This document shows, piece after piece, positions 48,184 to 58,443 of a DNA stretch of 64,000 nt. Origin of the DNA: Pedobacter glucosidilyticus (GTDB lineage: Bacteria; Bacteroidota; Bacteroidia; Sphingobacteriales; Sphingobacteriaceae); assembly GCF_002483235.1 (NCBI RefSeq), contig NZ_DLHN01000020.1, positions 83,667 to 147,666 on the forward strand, given 5' to 3'. The notes under the pieces were generated by a model. That model saw only the letters and a program-made list of their open reading frames with translations. It was not told the DNA's origin and searched no databases. Position numbers and translations under genes: made by a program. Position 1 is the first letter of the stretch. Each line of letters opens with the position of its first letter.

Positions 48184-51100
48184 ATGAATAAAAGTAAAAT
48201 ACTTCAGATTAATCAAAAATCTGGATCAGGGAAGTTTCTTGCTATAATAAAAATAGCAATCTTGCTGATTATCCATTCCACCATAGTATTTGCCTCAGAT
48301 ACCTTGGCAAAAGATATTAAGTTCAATATCAAAGTTCATAATGCTACGCTTATTAAAGTTTTAAGCGAAGTAGAAAAAGCTACTGATTATGGCTTTTTGA
48401 TAAAAACAGACCAATTAAACTTAAATAAAAAATACTCTTTAGATTTAAAAAATGTTGATATAGAACAGGTTTTGAACAAAGTTTTGGATAGAACCTTGTT
48501 TACTTATACCATCATTGATAATAATATTGTTATTAGCAAAGTATTACCTGCAAACCTTAATAAACCTGTTATAAAATCAATAAATATAAAAGGTAAGGTG
48601 TTAGATGATACAGGTTTACCCTTACCCGGAGTATCTGTATTGGTAAAAGGTACAACCAATGCTACACTTACAGATGCAAATGGAAATTACAGCATTAATA
48701 ATGTTGCGGAAGATGCCGTACTAAGATTTTCATTTTTAGGGATGACCACCCAAGAAATTCCTGTCGAAGGAAAATCTACAATTAACGTTACTTTAAAGCA
48801 AGAATCTATAGCGGCAGAAGAAGTTGTAGTAGTTGCTTATGGCACACAAAAAAAAGAAACTTTAACAGGCTCTATATCTACATTAAAGGGAACAGAAATT
48901 TTAAATACCAGATCACCAAACTTAATTCAGAATGTTCAGGGAAAAATTTCGGGCGTACAAATCAGACAAAGCAGCAGTCAACCAGGTGGTGGTCAGACTT
49001 CTATCAACATACGTGGTTTTGGTACGCCTTTAATTGTTATAGATGGAGTTATCAGAGATGGTGTTGGAGAGTTTGAAAGATTAGATCCAAACGATATCGA
49101 AAGTATCTCTGTATTAAAGGATGGAGCAGCTGCAATTTATGGTATTGGAGCATCTAACGGCGTAATATTAGTTACCACTAAAAAAGGTAGTACTGGTCCG
49201 GTTAAGGTTTCTTATTCTAATAATTTGGGTTTTTCTTCACCTACAAGTATTCCAAAAGCAGTTAACTCAGCAGATTGGGTTGATCTTAGGAACGAATTGG
49301 GTGCTAATATTTGGTTAGGACCAACCAATACCCGTGAAGAGACACAAAAATATAAAGATGGTATAGAGCCTGGCTACGAAAGCGTTGATTGGTATAATGA
49401 AACGATGAAAGGCAGTGCTACTCAGCAACAGCATAATTTATCACTCAGAGGAGGAGGCGAGACTGCTAAATATTTCATCAGTGCGGGCTATACCAAAGAC
49501 AATGGACTTGTTAGAGAAAATCCTCTAAATTTTCAGCAATTTAATTTTAGAGCTAATAGCGATATTAAACTAGCAAAGTCTCTTGATTTAAATGTTAATA
49601 TTTTTGGCCGACGAGACCTTAACAACCAGATAGCCGGAGGTTTTACCAGCATTTTATCCGGTGTTTATGGTGCAGTACCCTATCAAAAGCCTTACATCAA
49701 TGATGATCCTAATTTTCCGGCAGCCATTGTGGCAGGTACAACTAATCCAGTTGCACTTATACGCCCTGATTTAACTGGTTATAACACTACCAGAACAAAT
49801 TTATTAAGATCTTCTTTATCACTTAATTATAAAATACCGGGTATCAAAGGGCTAGAAGCTAGGGTCTTTGGAGCTTATGACTTGAACAATTCTTCTAATA
49901 AATTTTTATCAAGACAAATAAAATTATACCGCCTTGATCCTGTAACTCAGGAAACCGTACAGGCAACTACCTATTCAAATGATGCTATATCCTTTAATGT
50001 GCCTAGTTCTCAAAGGTTAAACTTACAAAGTCAATTAAATTATAAAGTATCTATTAATAATAAGCATAATATCTCTAGTATGTTTTTGCATGAATTGAGA
50101 ACTATAGATTCTCAGTCGATATTTGCGAGAAGAGATATAGATTTTTTTACTGTTGATGTATTATCACAAGGAAGTTTAATTAACCAAACCAATGATGGAG
50201 ACGAGCTTCAACAACGTTATGAGTCTTTTATAGGAAGATTTAATTATGATTTTAAGCAAAAATATCTGGCAGAATTTGTTTTTAGACAAGATGGATCTTT
50301 CAGATATGGTCCTAACCAAAGATGGGGTTTTTTCCCTGGGGTAATGCTTGCTTGGAGAGTTTCTGAAGAAGGCTTCATCAAAAATAATTTAACCTTTTTA
50401 CAAAATATGAAACTAAGAGTTTCTTATGGAGAAACAGGAGAAGATGTTGGACAGCCATTTCAATACGTAGCGGGTTACCAAACAGGCTCTAATTTCGGTT
50501 ATGAATTTGTAGACGGTGTTTATAAAACCTTGGTGCAATCGCCATTATTGGTCAATAACAACTTATCATGGTCTCGTTCCAAAATATTAAATGCAGGTAT
50601 AGATTTAGAAATGTTTAAAAATGGCTTGTTTGGACTTACATTTGATGTTTACCGCAGAAACAGAGGAGGTTTGTTAGCCACCAGAGCCGGATCTTTACCT
50701 AATACTTTTGGAGCTTCTCTACCTCAAGAAAATCTTAATTCAGATAGGGTTCAAGGTTTTGATTTTACCATCAACCACAGAAATAAGATAGGAGATTTCT
50801 CTTACGCTATCAGTGCAAACATGAATATCTCTCAGTCTATGAACCTTTATAGAGAGCAAAACCCTTTTCAGTCTAGTTATTCTAAATGGAAAAACGATCA
50901 ATCATATCGGAACAAGAACATCATTTGGGGCTATGATGTGATAGGAAGGTTTCAGAACTGGGAAGAAATTAGAAACTACCCGGTTTATATGGACGGAACA
51001 ACAGGAAATGTTAGCCAACTCCCAGGAGATCCGATTTACCGCGATGTTAATGGTGATGGGTTAATTACTACAGATGATATGTTACCTATGTTTCGTGGAG

Positions 51101-51663
51101 GTCAAATACTAGCCAGTGGATCATCTAGTCCAGATTACAGTTCTGGCCAACCCCCAGTTCAATATGGCTTTAATTTAAGTGGAGCTTATAAAGGTTTTGA
51201 CTTTAACGTATTGGTGCAAGGGGCAGCTAATTATACCATAAGTTTAGGTAACGAGTGGCAAACACCTTTGTTTTCTGACAGGAATGCTCCTGAATATTTA
51301 ATGGATAGATGGCGTTTAGCTGATTATTATGATAAAGATAGCGAGTGGGTACCCGGATATTTTCCGGCAACAAGAAGACCTTTAGATGCACCTACCATCA
51401 GGCTTACAAATAATATTTATAGAAGAAACGCTTCTTATGTAAGATTAAAAAACGTAGAAATTGGATATACGATACCTAAACAAATTTTAAACAGAGTTAA
51501 AATAGATAATTTAAGAGTGCATGTGAATGCTACAAATATTTATACCAGAACAGATAGAATTCTTAGGTTATTTGATCCCGAAAGAGGTGAAGGAGAATTT
51601 GGTGCAAACTATGCTTACCCTCTAATAAAATCAATTAATCTTGGTTTAAACGTTACTTTTTAA
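48184..51663 (+). CDS. SusC-family TonB-linked transporter with STN signalling domain
   Basis: A 1159-residue outer membrane protein. After the signal segment (to about residue 38) it has an STN (secretin/TonB short N-terminal) domain at about 42-118, a carboxypeptidase-D-like regulatory domain (about 135-215), V-V-V-V-A-Y-G-T-Q, a plug (about 225-330) and a beta-barrel ending N-V-T-F. The STN domain reports glycan occupancy to the FecR anti-sigma factor encoded upstream, so this transporter induces its own operon. The leader AACCTACTAAACCTAAATT sits directly before the ATG. Confidence 0.95.
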   Translation: MNKSKILQINQKSGSGKFLAIIKIAILLIIHSTIVFASDTLAKDIKFNIKVHNATLIKVLSEVEKATDYGFLIKTDQLNLNKKYSLDLKNVDIEQVLNKVLDRTLFTYTIIDNNIVISKVLPANLNKPVIKSINIKGKVLDDTGLPLPGVSVLVKGTTNATLTDANGNYSINNVAEDAVLRFSFLGMTTQEIPVEGKSTINVTLKQESIAAEEVVVVAYGTQKKETLTGSISTLKGTEILNTRSPNLIQNVQGKISGVQIRQSSSQPGGGQTSINIRGFGTPLIVIDGVIRDGVGEFERLDPNDIESISVLKDGAAAIYGIGASNGVILVTTKKGSTGPVKVSYSNNLGFSSPTSIPKAVNSADWVDLRNELGANIWLGPTNTREETQKYKDGIEPGYESVDWYNETMKGSATQQQHNLSLRGGGETAKYFISAGYTKDNGLVRENPLNFQQFNFRANSDIKLAKSLDLNVNIFGRRDLNNQIAGGFTSILSGVYGAVPYQKPYINDDPNFPAAIVAGTTNPVALIRPDLTGYNTTRTNLLRSSLSLNYKIPGIKGLEARVFGAYDLNNSSNKFLSRQIKLYRLDPVTQETVQATTYSNDAISFNVPSSQRLNLQSQLNYKVSINNKHNISSMFLHELRTIDSQSIFARRDIDFFTVDVLSQGSLINQTNDGDELQQRYESFIGRFNYDFKQKYLAEFVFRQDGSFRYGPNQRWGFFPGVMLAWRVSEEGFIKNNLTFLQNMKLRVSYGETGEDVGQPFQYVAGYQTGSNFGYEFVDGVYKTLVQSPLLVNNNLSWSRSKILNAGIDLEMFKNGLFGLTFDVYRRNRGGLLATRAGSLPNTFGASLPQENLNSDRVQGFDFTINHRNKIGDFSYAISANMNISQSMNLYREQNPFQSSYSKWKNDQSYRNKNIIWGYDVIGRFQNWEEIRNYPVYMDGTTGNVSQLPGDPIYRDVNGDGLITTDDMLPMFRGGQILASGSSSPDYSSGQPPVQYGFNLSGAYKGFDFNVLVQGAANYTISLGNEWQTPLFSDRNAPEYLMDRWRLADYYDKDSEWVPGYFPATRRPLDAPTIRLTNNIYRRNASYVRLKNVEIGYTIPKQILNRVKIDNLRVHVNATNIYTRTDRILRLFDPERGEGEFGANYAYPLIKSINLGLNVTF

Positions 51664-51673
51664 TGATATAGAT

Positions 51674-53629
51674 ATGAAAAAATTAAATATTATATATTTA
51701 GCAATCTTGACCATGCTGGTAAGTGCATGTGGTAAAGATTTTCTGGATGCAAAAGTTACCAATAAAGTTTCTGCTGATGCTTTATATGGCGATGAGGAAG
51801 GGATATTAGCTTATTTAGCTTCTATTTATCAACAATTACCTATTGAAGATTTCAACTATAAACCCAGAGCTGATTTTGGTTTTAATACTTATGCAGCAGG
51901 TAGCCATGGAGGAGAGTATTTTCATGTTGCTACTCCTGATGCTGTTGCTTCAAGAGGGTTCCACATCATGTATGGAAAGGGAGGTGCACAAGCACCTTAT
52001 TGGGTAGAAGCTTATAGACTAATAAGAGATATTAATTTACTAGAAGAGGCAATTCCTAGTATCAAAGCATCTGTATTGTCTAATGCAAGAAAGCAATCTT
52101 TAATTGGTGAGGCTGCCTTTTGTAGAGCCTACACTTATTTTGCGTTAGCTAAAAGATATGGAGGTGTACCTATTCTTACTAAAACACAAGATTTTAGTGG
52201 GAACATAGAAGACTTAAAACTTACCAGAGCAACAGAGAAAGAAACCTATGATTTTATATTAGCGCAATGTGATACAGCTGCAAAATACCTCATACCAGCA
52301 GAAGAAAGAAGAGCAACCAAAGCAGCAGCCTGGGCATTAAAATCAAGAGTTGCTTTATATGCAGCTTCTATTACAAAATATCCTGTTAACAATGGTTCCT
52401 CAGAGGCTTATAGACAAAAGTTAGTAGACGGTATGCCTTCTACAGCAGTAGCCAATGATTATTATACTAAATGTATAGAAGCATCTTTACAAATCATTAA
52501 TCCTAATGCAGATATAGGTCCTACAGGCCATGGTTTATATATGCCAAATCCTGCTTCGCCTGCAGAGGCAGCTGCAAATTATCAAGGGCTATTTGAAAAT
52601 GCACAAAGAGCCAGAGTTGAAGCTATTTTTATTAAGGGATATACACTTCCTGGAGTAGGTACTGGTCACAATTGGGATCTCTTAATGTGTACACCACAAG
52701 TAAGTAATGGTTATAACGATGGAGGAACAGTAAATCCTACTTTAGATCTTATCGATTTATACGAAACCTATACCTCAAACGGAGCTAGCGTACCTATCAA
52801 TACCAGAAACGATAACAGCTTGCTATATGCCTCACCAACTGCAAACAGCCAAACACAATACAGACATTTTAATGATCCTCAAGATATTTTTGCAGGTAAA
52901 GATGCCAGAATGTTTGCAACAATTATTACCCCTAGTTCTATTTGGAAGAATACAAAAATTATTTCTCAGGCAGGATTAGTTAGGCCAAACGGTACATTTA
53001 TTTACAGACAAGATGGTAGCGCTATAAAAGATGGTACAACTTATTATTCTTACGGAGCAAGTAGTCCTACCTCTTATTCTGGGTTTAATATTAACTCCAG
53101 ATATTCTTTAACAGGTTTTTTTGTGAAAAAATATGTTGTTGAAAATAATAATCCATTACCTGTTTCTGGCTCTTGTACTCAGGATTTTATTGAAATGCGT
53201 TATGCAGAAGTACTATTGAATTTTGCAGAGGCTGTTATTGAAAGTGGTTATACGGCTAATAATGCACAGGCCCTAGCTACCAAAGCTGTAAATATTATCA
53301 GAAAAAGAGCAGGTCATACCTATGAAATCCCAAGTGTTACATTAGAACAAGTATTACGCGAGAGAAGAGTAGAGTTTGGTATGGAGAACTCCTACACACT
53401 TTGGGATTTGATTAGAAGAAGACAGTATCATGTTATTTATAATTCATTTAAGCATAAGGTTTTATGCCCTGTGTTAGACTTAACCACAACACCGGTTTCC
53501 TATTTCTTCGTGAGAGATATCAGCAATAAAGTTTCTGGTACCATGACATGGGGTTCAGGTGGCGATATTCGTGATTATTATCTTGCAATTCCTGGAACTG
53601 GTGCTAACGGATTGATACCTAATAACTAA
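51674..53629 (+). CDS. SusD/RagB-family glycan-binding lipoprotein, long form
   Basis: A 651-residue lipoprotein (lipobox V-S-A-C-G) with the SusD opening K-D-F-L-D-A-K. The helical core has A-A-F-C-R-A-Y-T-Y-F-A-L-A-K-R-Y-G-G-V-P and the C-terminal block E-R-R-V-E-F-G-M-E-N-S-Y-T-L-W-D-L-I-R. It is over 100 residues longer than the other two SusD proteins here, mainly through insertions around 240-420, which fits recognition of a larger or different glycan. It pairs with the STN-type SusC. Confidence 0.93.
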   Translation: MKKLNIIYLAILTMLVSACGKDFLDAKVTNKVSADALYGDEEGILAYLASIYQQLPIEDFNYKPRADFGFNTYAAGSHGGEYFHVATPDAVASRGFHIMYGKGGAQAPYWVEAYRLIRDINLLEEAIPSIKASVLSNARKQSLIGEAAFCRAYTYFALAKRYGGVPILTKTQDFSGNIEDLKLTRATEKETYDFILAQCDTAAKYLIPAEERRATKAAAWALKSRVALYAASITKYPVNNGSSEAYRQKLVDGMPSTAVANDYYTKCIEASLQIINPNADIGPTGHGLYMPNPASPAEAAANYQGLFENAQRARVEAIFIKGYTLPGVGTGHNWDLLMCTPQVSNGYNDGGTVNPTLDLIDLYETYTSNGASVPINTRNDNSLLYASPTANSQTQYRHFNDPQDIFAGKDARMFATIITPSSIWKNTKIISQAGLVRPNGTFIYRQDGSAIKDGTTYYSYGASSPTSYSGFNINSRYSLTGFFVKKYVVENNNPLPVSGSCTQDFIEMRYAEVLLNFAEAVIESGYTANNAQALATKAVNIIRKRAGHTYEIPSVTLEQVLRERRVEFGMENSYTLWDLIRRRQYHVIYNSFKHKVLCPVLDLTTTPVSYFFVRDISNKVSGTMTWGSGGDIRDYYLAIPGTGANGLIPNN

Positions 53630-53649
53630 TTCATCTTAAATTATACAAT

Positions 53650-54393
53650 ATGAATAAGAAGATTTTTAATTTAATATTATTAGCAGTGGTGATGATGGTA
53701 TCATCCTGTGAAATAGATAATTACGACCAGCCTGAGGCCATTATATTTGGTAGAATTATAGATCAGGATGGTGAAAATGTACAGTCAGATGTATCTGCAC
53801 AGGGCACAAAGATTATTTATTTTGAGAAGGGTAATTTTGCAGCACCAGAAAGACAAGCTATTACACCAAGAATAGATGGAACTTATGAGAGAGGGTTGAT
53901 ATTTCCTGGATTTTATGATATCGTGGTTCGTGATGCTAATTTCAGAAATTTAGATACACTTAAAAACTATGAAATTAAGGCAGGTAGAAATGAGCTCAAC
54001 TTTACAGTTCAACCTTATATAAAGGTTAGAGATTTAAGTATTGTAAAGAATGGAAATCTTATTGTAGCCAAATTTAAGCTTTCAACCCCAGGAAGCACCA
54101 CAACCAGAGTAGCATCAACACAACTATTTAGCTATATAGATAAAGTTGTAAGTATAGGAACCAGATTTGCAACACAACCAACTAATGCAGGTCTTTTAGC
54201 TTTAAATAGAATACCTGGCGCAGATGAAGAGTTTACTTTACAGATAGATTTATCCTTACAAGGAAATTTATTCTCTAAATATCCAACAGCAACAAAATTT
54301 TGGTTTAGGGTAGGTGCAGTGGTGGTAACTGCAGATGCCACCGGAACTCCAAAGTGGAATTATTCAGAACCTATTCAGTTAGCTATCAACTAA
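53650..54393 (+). CDS. DUF3823-type surface lipoprotein
   Basis: A 247-residue lipoprotein (lipobox V-S-S-C-E). The mature protein begins with a carboxypeptidase-like beta sandwich (I-F-G-R-I-I-D-Q-D-G-E-N-V, G-F-Y-D-I-V-V-R-D) and continues with a second beta domain ending W-N-Y-S-E-P-I. This is the layout of DUF3823 proteins, which usually follow SusD in PULs and probably bind glycan at the surface. No enzyme motif is seen. It closes the transporter operon; a hairpin follows at 54410. Confidence 0.8.
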   Translation: MNKKIFNLILLAVVMMVSSCEIDNYDQPEAIIFGRIIDQDGENVQSDVSAQGTKIIYFEKGNFAAPERQAITPRIDGTYERGLIFPGFYDIVVRDANFRNLDTLKNYEIKAGRNELNFTVQPYIKVRDLSIVKNGNLIVAKFKLSTPGSTTTRVASTQLFSYIDKVVSIGTRFATQPTNAGLLALNRIPGADEEFTLQIDLSLQGNLFSKYPTATKFWFRVGAVVVTADATGTPKWNYSEPIQLAIN

Positions 54394-54409
54394 AATATGT
54401 TAAATCCAT

Positions 54410-54438
54410 CAGGTTCATCATGATACATGATGAACCTG
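54410..54438. other. Strong hairpin without T tract after the DUF3823 gene
   Basis: CAGGTTCATCATG (54410-54422) pairs perfectly with 54426-54438 around a 3-base loop, a 13-bp stem. No T run follows, so it may be an mRNA-stabilising or processing hairpin or a binding site, rather than a classic terminator, before the GH97 gene. Confidence 0.6.
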
Positions 54439-54607
54439 TAAAATTAGAAATTATATAACCCTGTTAATCGTTTAATAAGGCAAAGTTGAGACATACTTAA
54501 AGCCTTATTTAACATTAACCTAAGCATAGCTATTGCTTTTTTAAAATTTAAGATAACCGGTTTGTTATCATAAAAAAATGAGAATAGATATAAGAATAAG
54601 TCTAGAA

Positions 54608-56533
54608 ATGAAGAAAATTTTAGTGTCATTTATAAGCTGTTTATGGAGTATACAGTTTTTGTGTGCTCAATATCAGGTACAATCTCCAGATAAGAAAGTT
54701 GATTTTTTAATTGATATATCAGAAGAAGGAAGCTTATCTGGTAAAATATTATTTAATCGTGAACATGTGCTTACAGCGCAGTTGGTAAATTTTGAGTTCA
54801 ATACCAGCATGCCTGAATTAAAAAATAAGCTCATGGTTATCGATACTAAAATTACAACTACAGATGAAACCTGGATACCTGTATTAAAAAGATTTGATAA
54901 AGTAAGGAACAATTATACCGAGATATTGATAAATCTTCAAGAAAAAGTTGCTCCAAAGCGTAAGCTACAACTGATTGCCAGAGTTTATAATGATGGCGTA
55001 GCTTACAGAATAAAATTTCCTAAGTCTGTACATGGTGTAGATTATCTGATTAAAGAAGAACATTCAACTTTTTCTTTTGGTGAAGATCGTGTTTGTTGGG
55101 CGGCAGATCATATAAAGCCAGTATCTCCTCAGGAATCTTTTTTCTATAAACGTAATATATCAGAGCTCACACAAAAAATGCTTATTGGTTTGCCTTTAAC
55201 AGTTAAAATATCTGATAAATGCTTTGCCGCAATTACCGAAGCAGACCTTACTGATTATGCAGGAATGTATTTAAAAAAAGAGCAAGATAAATTTGGTCTT
55301 AGCATGATGTTATCACCATCAATAGATAGCAGTCAAACAACTAAAGTTACCAAAAAAGAAGCTTTTAATACGCCTTGGAGGGTAGTCCTTGTAGGTGAAA
55401 CTCCGGGTCGTTTAGTAGAATCAGAACTGATTAATAACCTTAATCCTCCTTGTGCTATTGAAGATCCATCTTGGATAAAGCCTGGTATTTCTGCCTGGGA
55501 CAACTGGTACAGCAATGATGTAAAGATGGATGAACCAACCATCAAGCAATTTATAGATCTAGCTTCTGATATGACTTGGCCTTACATGATTGTGGATTGG
55601 CAATGGTATGGAGAATTTAATAAACCACAGGCTGATATTACCAAATCTGCACCGAATATCAATATGCCCCAATTAATTCAATACGCTAAAGAGAAAAATG
55701 TAAAACTCATATTATGGCTTTATTGGACAGATGTAAACCGTTCTGATTGGGATGCTGTATGTGCGCTTTATGAAAAATGGGGTATTGCTGGCGTAAAAAT
55801 AGATTTTATGGATCGTGACGACCAAGAAATGGTGAACTGGTATGAGCGTATTGTTAAAACAGCTGCTAAGCATAAATTGATGGTTAATTTTCATGGTGCT
55901 TATAAACCAACCGGATTGGGTAGAACTTATCCTAACCAAGTTACAAGAGAAGGAGTTCTTGGTAATGAATGGAACAAATGGTCTTTAATGGTTACACCAG
56001 AACACCTGTGTACTTTACCTTTTACCAGAATGCTAGCTGGCCCAATGGATTTTACTCCCGGTGGTTTTGAAAATAGGAAGATAGATGACTTTCGTATTCA
56101 AAGTCCTACTCAAAGTATGTTAACTCGGTCTAATACCTTAGCGCAATTTGTAGTTTTTGATAGCCCATTAACTGTTGCCTGCGATCATCCTAACAGTTAT
56201 AAAAACCAGGTAGGTAGCGAATTTTTAAAGAAAGTAAAAACCGTTTGGGATGATACTAAAGTATTGAATGGGGCTGTAGGAGAATACATTACCATGGCCA
56301 GAAGAGATAAAAAAAACTGGTTTATAGGTACCCTTAACAACAGTGAGACTAGAACATTAACACTTAAGTTAGATTTTCTGGGCGAAGGTAAGTTTAAGAT
56401 CATTAGTTATGAAGATGATGCTTTAGCAAATAAGGCCTTACAAAAAGAAAAAATAGTAACCAATAAAAGTGAAATCAAAATTGCTTTATCTGCCGGAGGG
56501 GGATTTGCAGCTTACCTAGAACCCTCTGAATAA
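54608..56533 (+). CDS. GH97 glycoside hydrolase, retaining alpha-galactosidase type
   Basis: A 641-residue exported enzyme from the ATG at 54608 (M-K-K-I-L-V-S-F-I-S, signal cleavage near L-C-A-Q); the frame is open from 54578. The GH97 N-terminal beta domain (to about 260) precedes an alpha/beta barrel. Asp399 in A-G-V-K-I-D-F-M-D matches the nucleophile of retaining GH97 members, and the later segment reads N-F-H-G-A where inverting SusB-type alpha-glucosidases have a catalytic Glu (H-E-A). This points to a retaining alpha-galactosidase; the subtype call rests on recalled family alignments. It lies with the GH110-like gene, supporting an alpha-galactoside substrate. Confidence 0.85.
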   Translation: MKKILVSFISCLWSIQFLCAQYQVQSPDKKVDFLIDISEEGSLSGKILFNREHVLTAQLVNFEFNTSMPELKNKLMVIDTKITTTDETWIPVLKRFDKVRNNYTEILINLQEKVAPKRKLQLIARVYNDGVAYRIKFPKSVHGVDYLIKEEHSTFSFGEDRVCWAADHIKPVSPQESFFYKRNISELTQKMLIGLPLTVKISDKCFAAITEADLTDYAGMYLKKEQDKFGLSMMLSPSIDSSQTTKVTKKEAFNTPWRVVLVGETPGRLVESELINNLNPPCAIEDPSWIKPGISAWDNWYSNDVKMDEPTIKQFIDLASDMTWPYMIVDWQWYGEFNKPQADITKSAPNINMPQLIQYAKEKNVKLILWLYWTDVNRSDWDAVCALYEKWGIAGVKIDFMDRDDQEMVNWYERIVKTAAKHKLMVNFHGAYKPTGLGRTYPNQVTREGVLGNEWNKWSLMVTPEHLCTLPFTRMLAGPMDFTPGGFENRKIDDFRIQSPTQSMLTRSNTLAQFVVFDSPLTVACDHPNSYKNQVGSEFLKKVKTVWDDTKVLNGAVGEYITMARRDKKNWFIGTLNNSETRTLTLKLDFLGEGKFKIISYEDDALANKALQKEKIVTNKSEIKIALSAGGGFAAYLEPSE

Positions 56534-56563
56534 GATCCGTTTTTATAAAATTAAACCTAACAA

Positions 56564-58426
56564 ATGAGAAAAAGTATCTGTTTACTTATCCTAAATTTTT
56601 GTTTACTAAGTGTAACCCTTGGTCAACAAGTTATCAACATCGGTACTATGGGATTAAAGCCTAATAGTAAAGATAATGCTATTACTTATTTTAAAAAGGC
56701 TTTACAACAAGCCAAGCAATACCCATCTTCAAAAATAGTTTTTCCAAAAGGTGTTTATCATTTTATACCAGATATAGATGCTAAACCATCCGATAAAACT
56801 TATATAGCCCTAGAGCTTTCTGGGTTTAAAAACCTGGTTATTGATGGTGGAGGGTCTGAATTCATCTTCCACGGCAGAACCATTCCATTTAATGTGTCCA
56901 AAAGCGAAAACATTACCCTTCAACATTTTTCTGTGGATTATGATAGACCCATGGTAACCCAAGGAGAGTTCGTTTTAGTAAGCGATACAGCTATACATCT
57001 TAAAATAGATAAAAAGCAATATCCTTATGAAATAGTTAATAAAAAAGTATGGTATTTAGGTAAAGGTTGGCGTTCTGATAAAGCTAAGTACGGACAAGTT
57101 TTTGATAAAAAAACGGGTAATATTATTCCTCAAACACATGACGAGCCTGCTGGCGATTTTTATGCACATGAAGCCAAAGAGTTAAAACCCGGACTTATCT
57201 CTTTCAAAGGACCATTTAACTGGATAAAACGTCCCGAAATAAGCAATATCATCACGATGTATAACTATATCTATGCTGCCAATTCTTTCCAGTTTGCTAC
57301 ATGCAAAGATGTTAACATTAAGGATATTACCTTATATCATGGAGGAAGTTTAGCAATTTATGCTACAGCAACAGAAAATATTTTTATAGACAATTTTGAT
57401 ATTATAGCTCGCGAGTCTAAACAAAGATTATTTGCCAATATGGCTGATGGTATTCACTTAAAAGGATGCAAAGGTTTAATCAAAATAGAAAATTGCGAGT
57501 TTAACGGTGGGGGAGACGATTTTGTTAATGTGCATAATATGTATGCCCCAATAGAAGAAAAATTATCTTCTCATAAACTGTTGGTAAAAAGTTTCAAAGG
57601 TTTTCATTTTGGCGAGGGCGAAGATGTATGGTATGTAGATGTTAAAACCGGGCAGAAAGTAGCCACTAATCATATCAAATCTATCAAACTTATAAATGGT
57701 ACAGATTGGAAAGGAACTTTTGAAGTAGAATTTGATAAGCCTATTTCTGATTTGGTTGATACAGCAGATGTGATGGAAAGTGCTGAGTGGTTGCCATCTG
57801 TTGAAATCAGAAACAATAGAATCATGAAAAGACATCGTGGTACAGGTATAAGAGCAACCACACCTAAAAAAGTCTTAATAGAAGGAAACTATTTTACTAC
57901 AGCGGGTCATGCTTTATTGATAGAAGGAGACCTAGAAGGTTGGATGGAATCGGGAGCTAACGAAGATATGATTATCAGAAATAATGTTTTTGATAATTGT
58001 ATGACTTCTGGTAGTGTTACCGGAGGTCGTTGGGAGTGGGGAGAAGCTGTTATAGATATCACACCATCCGTTTTACCAACTGATGAAGACTCAAAACCTT
58101 ATCATCGTAATATCATCATCACAAATAATAAGTTTCTGCATTTTGATTATCCAATCTTAAGAGCAAGGTCAGTTGGTAATCTCCAATTTACCAATAATAC
58201 ACTTACAAGAACTTATAACTATGAACCTTATACCATAGTTAAAGCTAACTTTTTATTAGAAGGATGCCGAGATGTTAAAATCACAGGAAATCAGTTTTCT
58301 AAAGACTTCTTAGGAAAAAACATCAGTACCACTTTCATGAAAAAAGAAGATTTAACAGTTGGTCCAGAACAAGGTTTGAAAATTGAAAACAACGGAAAAT
58401 TATACACAGATAAACTAGAATGGTAA
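56564..58426 (+). CDS. GH110-like alpha-1,3-galactosidase (right-handed beta-helix)
   Basis: A 620-residue exported protein (signal peptide ending near L-G-Q). It resembles the GH110 alpha-1,3-galactosidases of Bacteroides along its length: G-L-K-P-N-S-K near 30, V-I-D-G-G-G-S-E-F near 92, and an Asp-Asp pair (Asp318/Asp319 in G-G-G-D-D-F-V-N-V-H) at the place of the family's M-D-D-A-I-N-V-H. Repeated parallel beta-helix rungs run through the second half (R-N-N, G-N-Y-F-T-T). GH110 enzymes invert configuration and remove terminal alpha-1,3-galactose, as in blood group B or linear Gal-alpha-1,3-Gal. The start follows the GH97 stop by 30 bp, with an AAACCTAACAA leader. Its end overlaps the long version of the next reading frame. 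Confidence 0.82.
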   Translation: MRKSICLLILNFCLLSVTLGQQVINIGTMGLKPNSKDNAITYFKKALQQAKQYPSSKIVFPKGVYHFIPDIDAKPSDKTYIALELSGFKNLVIDGGGSEFIFHGRTIPFNVSKSENITLQHFSVDYDRPMVTQGEFVLVSDTAIHLKIDKKQYPYEIVNKKVWYLGKGWRSDKAKYGQVFDKKTGNIIPQTHDEPAGDFYAHEAKELKPGLISFKGPFNWIKRPEISNIITMYNYIYAANSFQFATCKDVNIKDITLYHGGSLAIYATATENIFIDNFDIIARESKQRLFANMADGIHLKGCKGLIKIENCEFNGGGDDFVNVHNMYAPIEEKLSSHKLLVKSFKGFHFGEGEDVWYVDVKTGQKVATNHIKSIKLINGTDWKGTFEVEFDKPISDLVDTADVMESAEWLPSVEIRNNRIMKRHRGTGIRATTPKKVLIEGNYFTTAGHALLIEGDLEGWMESGANEDMIIRNNVFDNCMTSGSVTGGRWEWGEAVIDITPSVLPTDEDSKPYHRNIIITNNKFLHFDYPILRARSVGNLQFTNNTLTRTYNYEPYTIVKANFLLEGCRDVKITGNQFSKDFLGKNISTTFMKKEDLTVGPEQGLKIENNGKLYTDKLEW

Positions 58427-58443
58427 AAAATAAAATAAATAAT

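Noticed and set aside
54444..54629. Short minus-strand frame before GH97
   Set aside because: A 61-codon AT-rich frame with no features; the region is better read as the GH97 leader.
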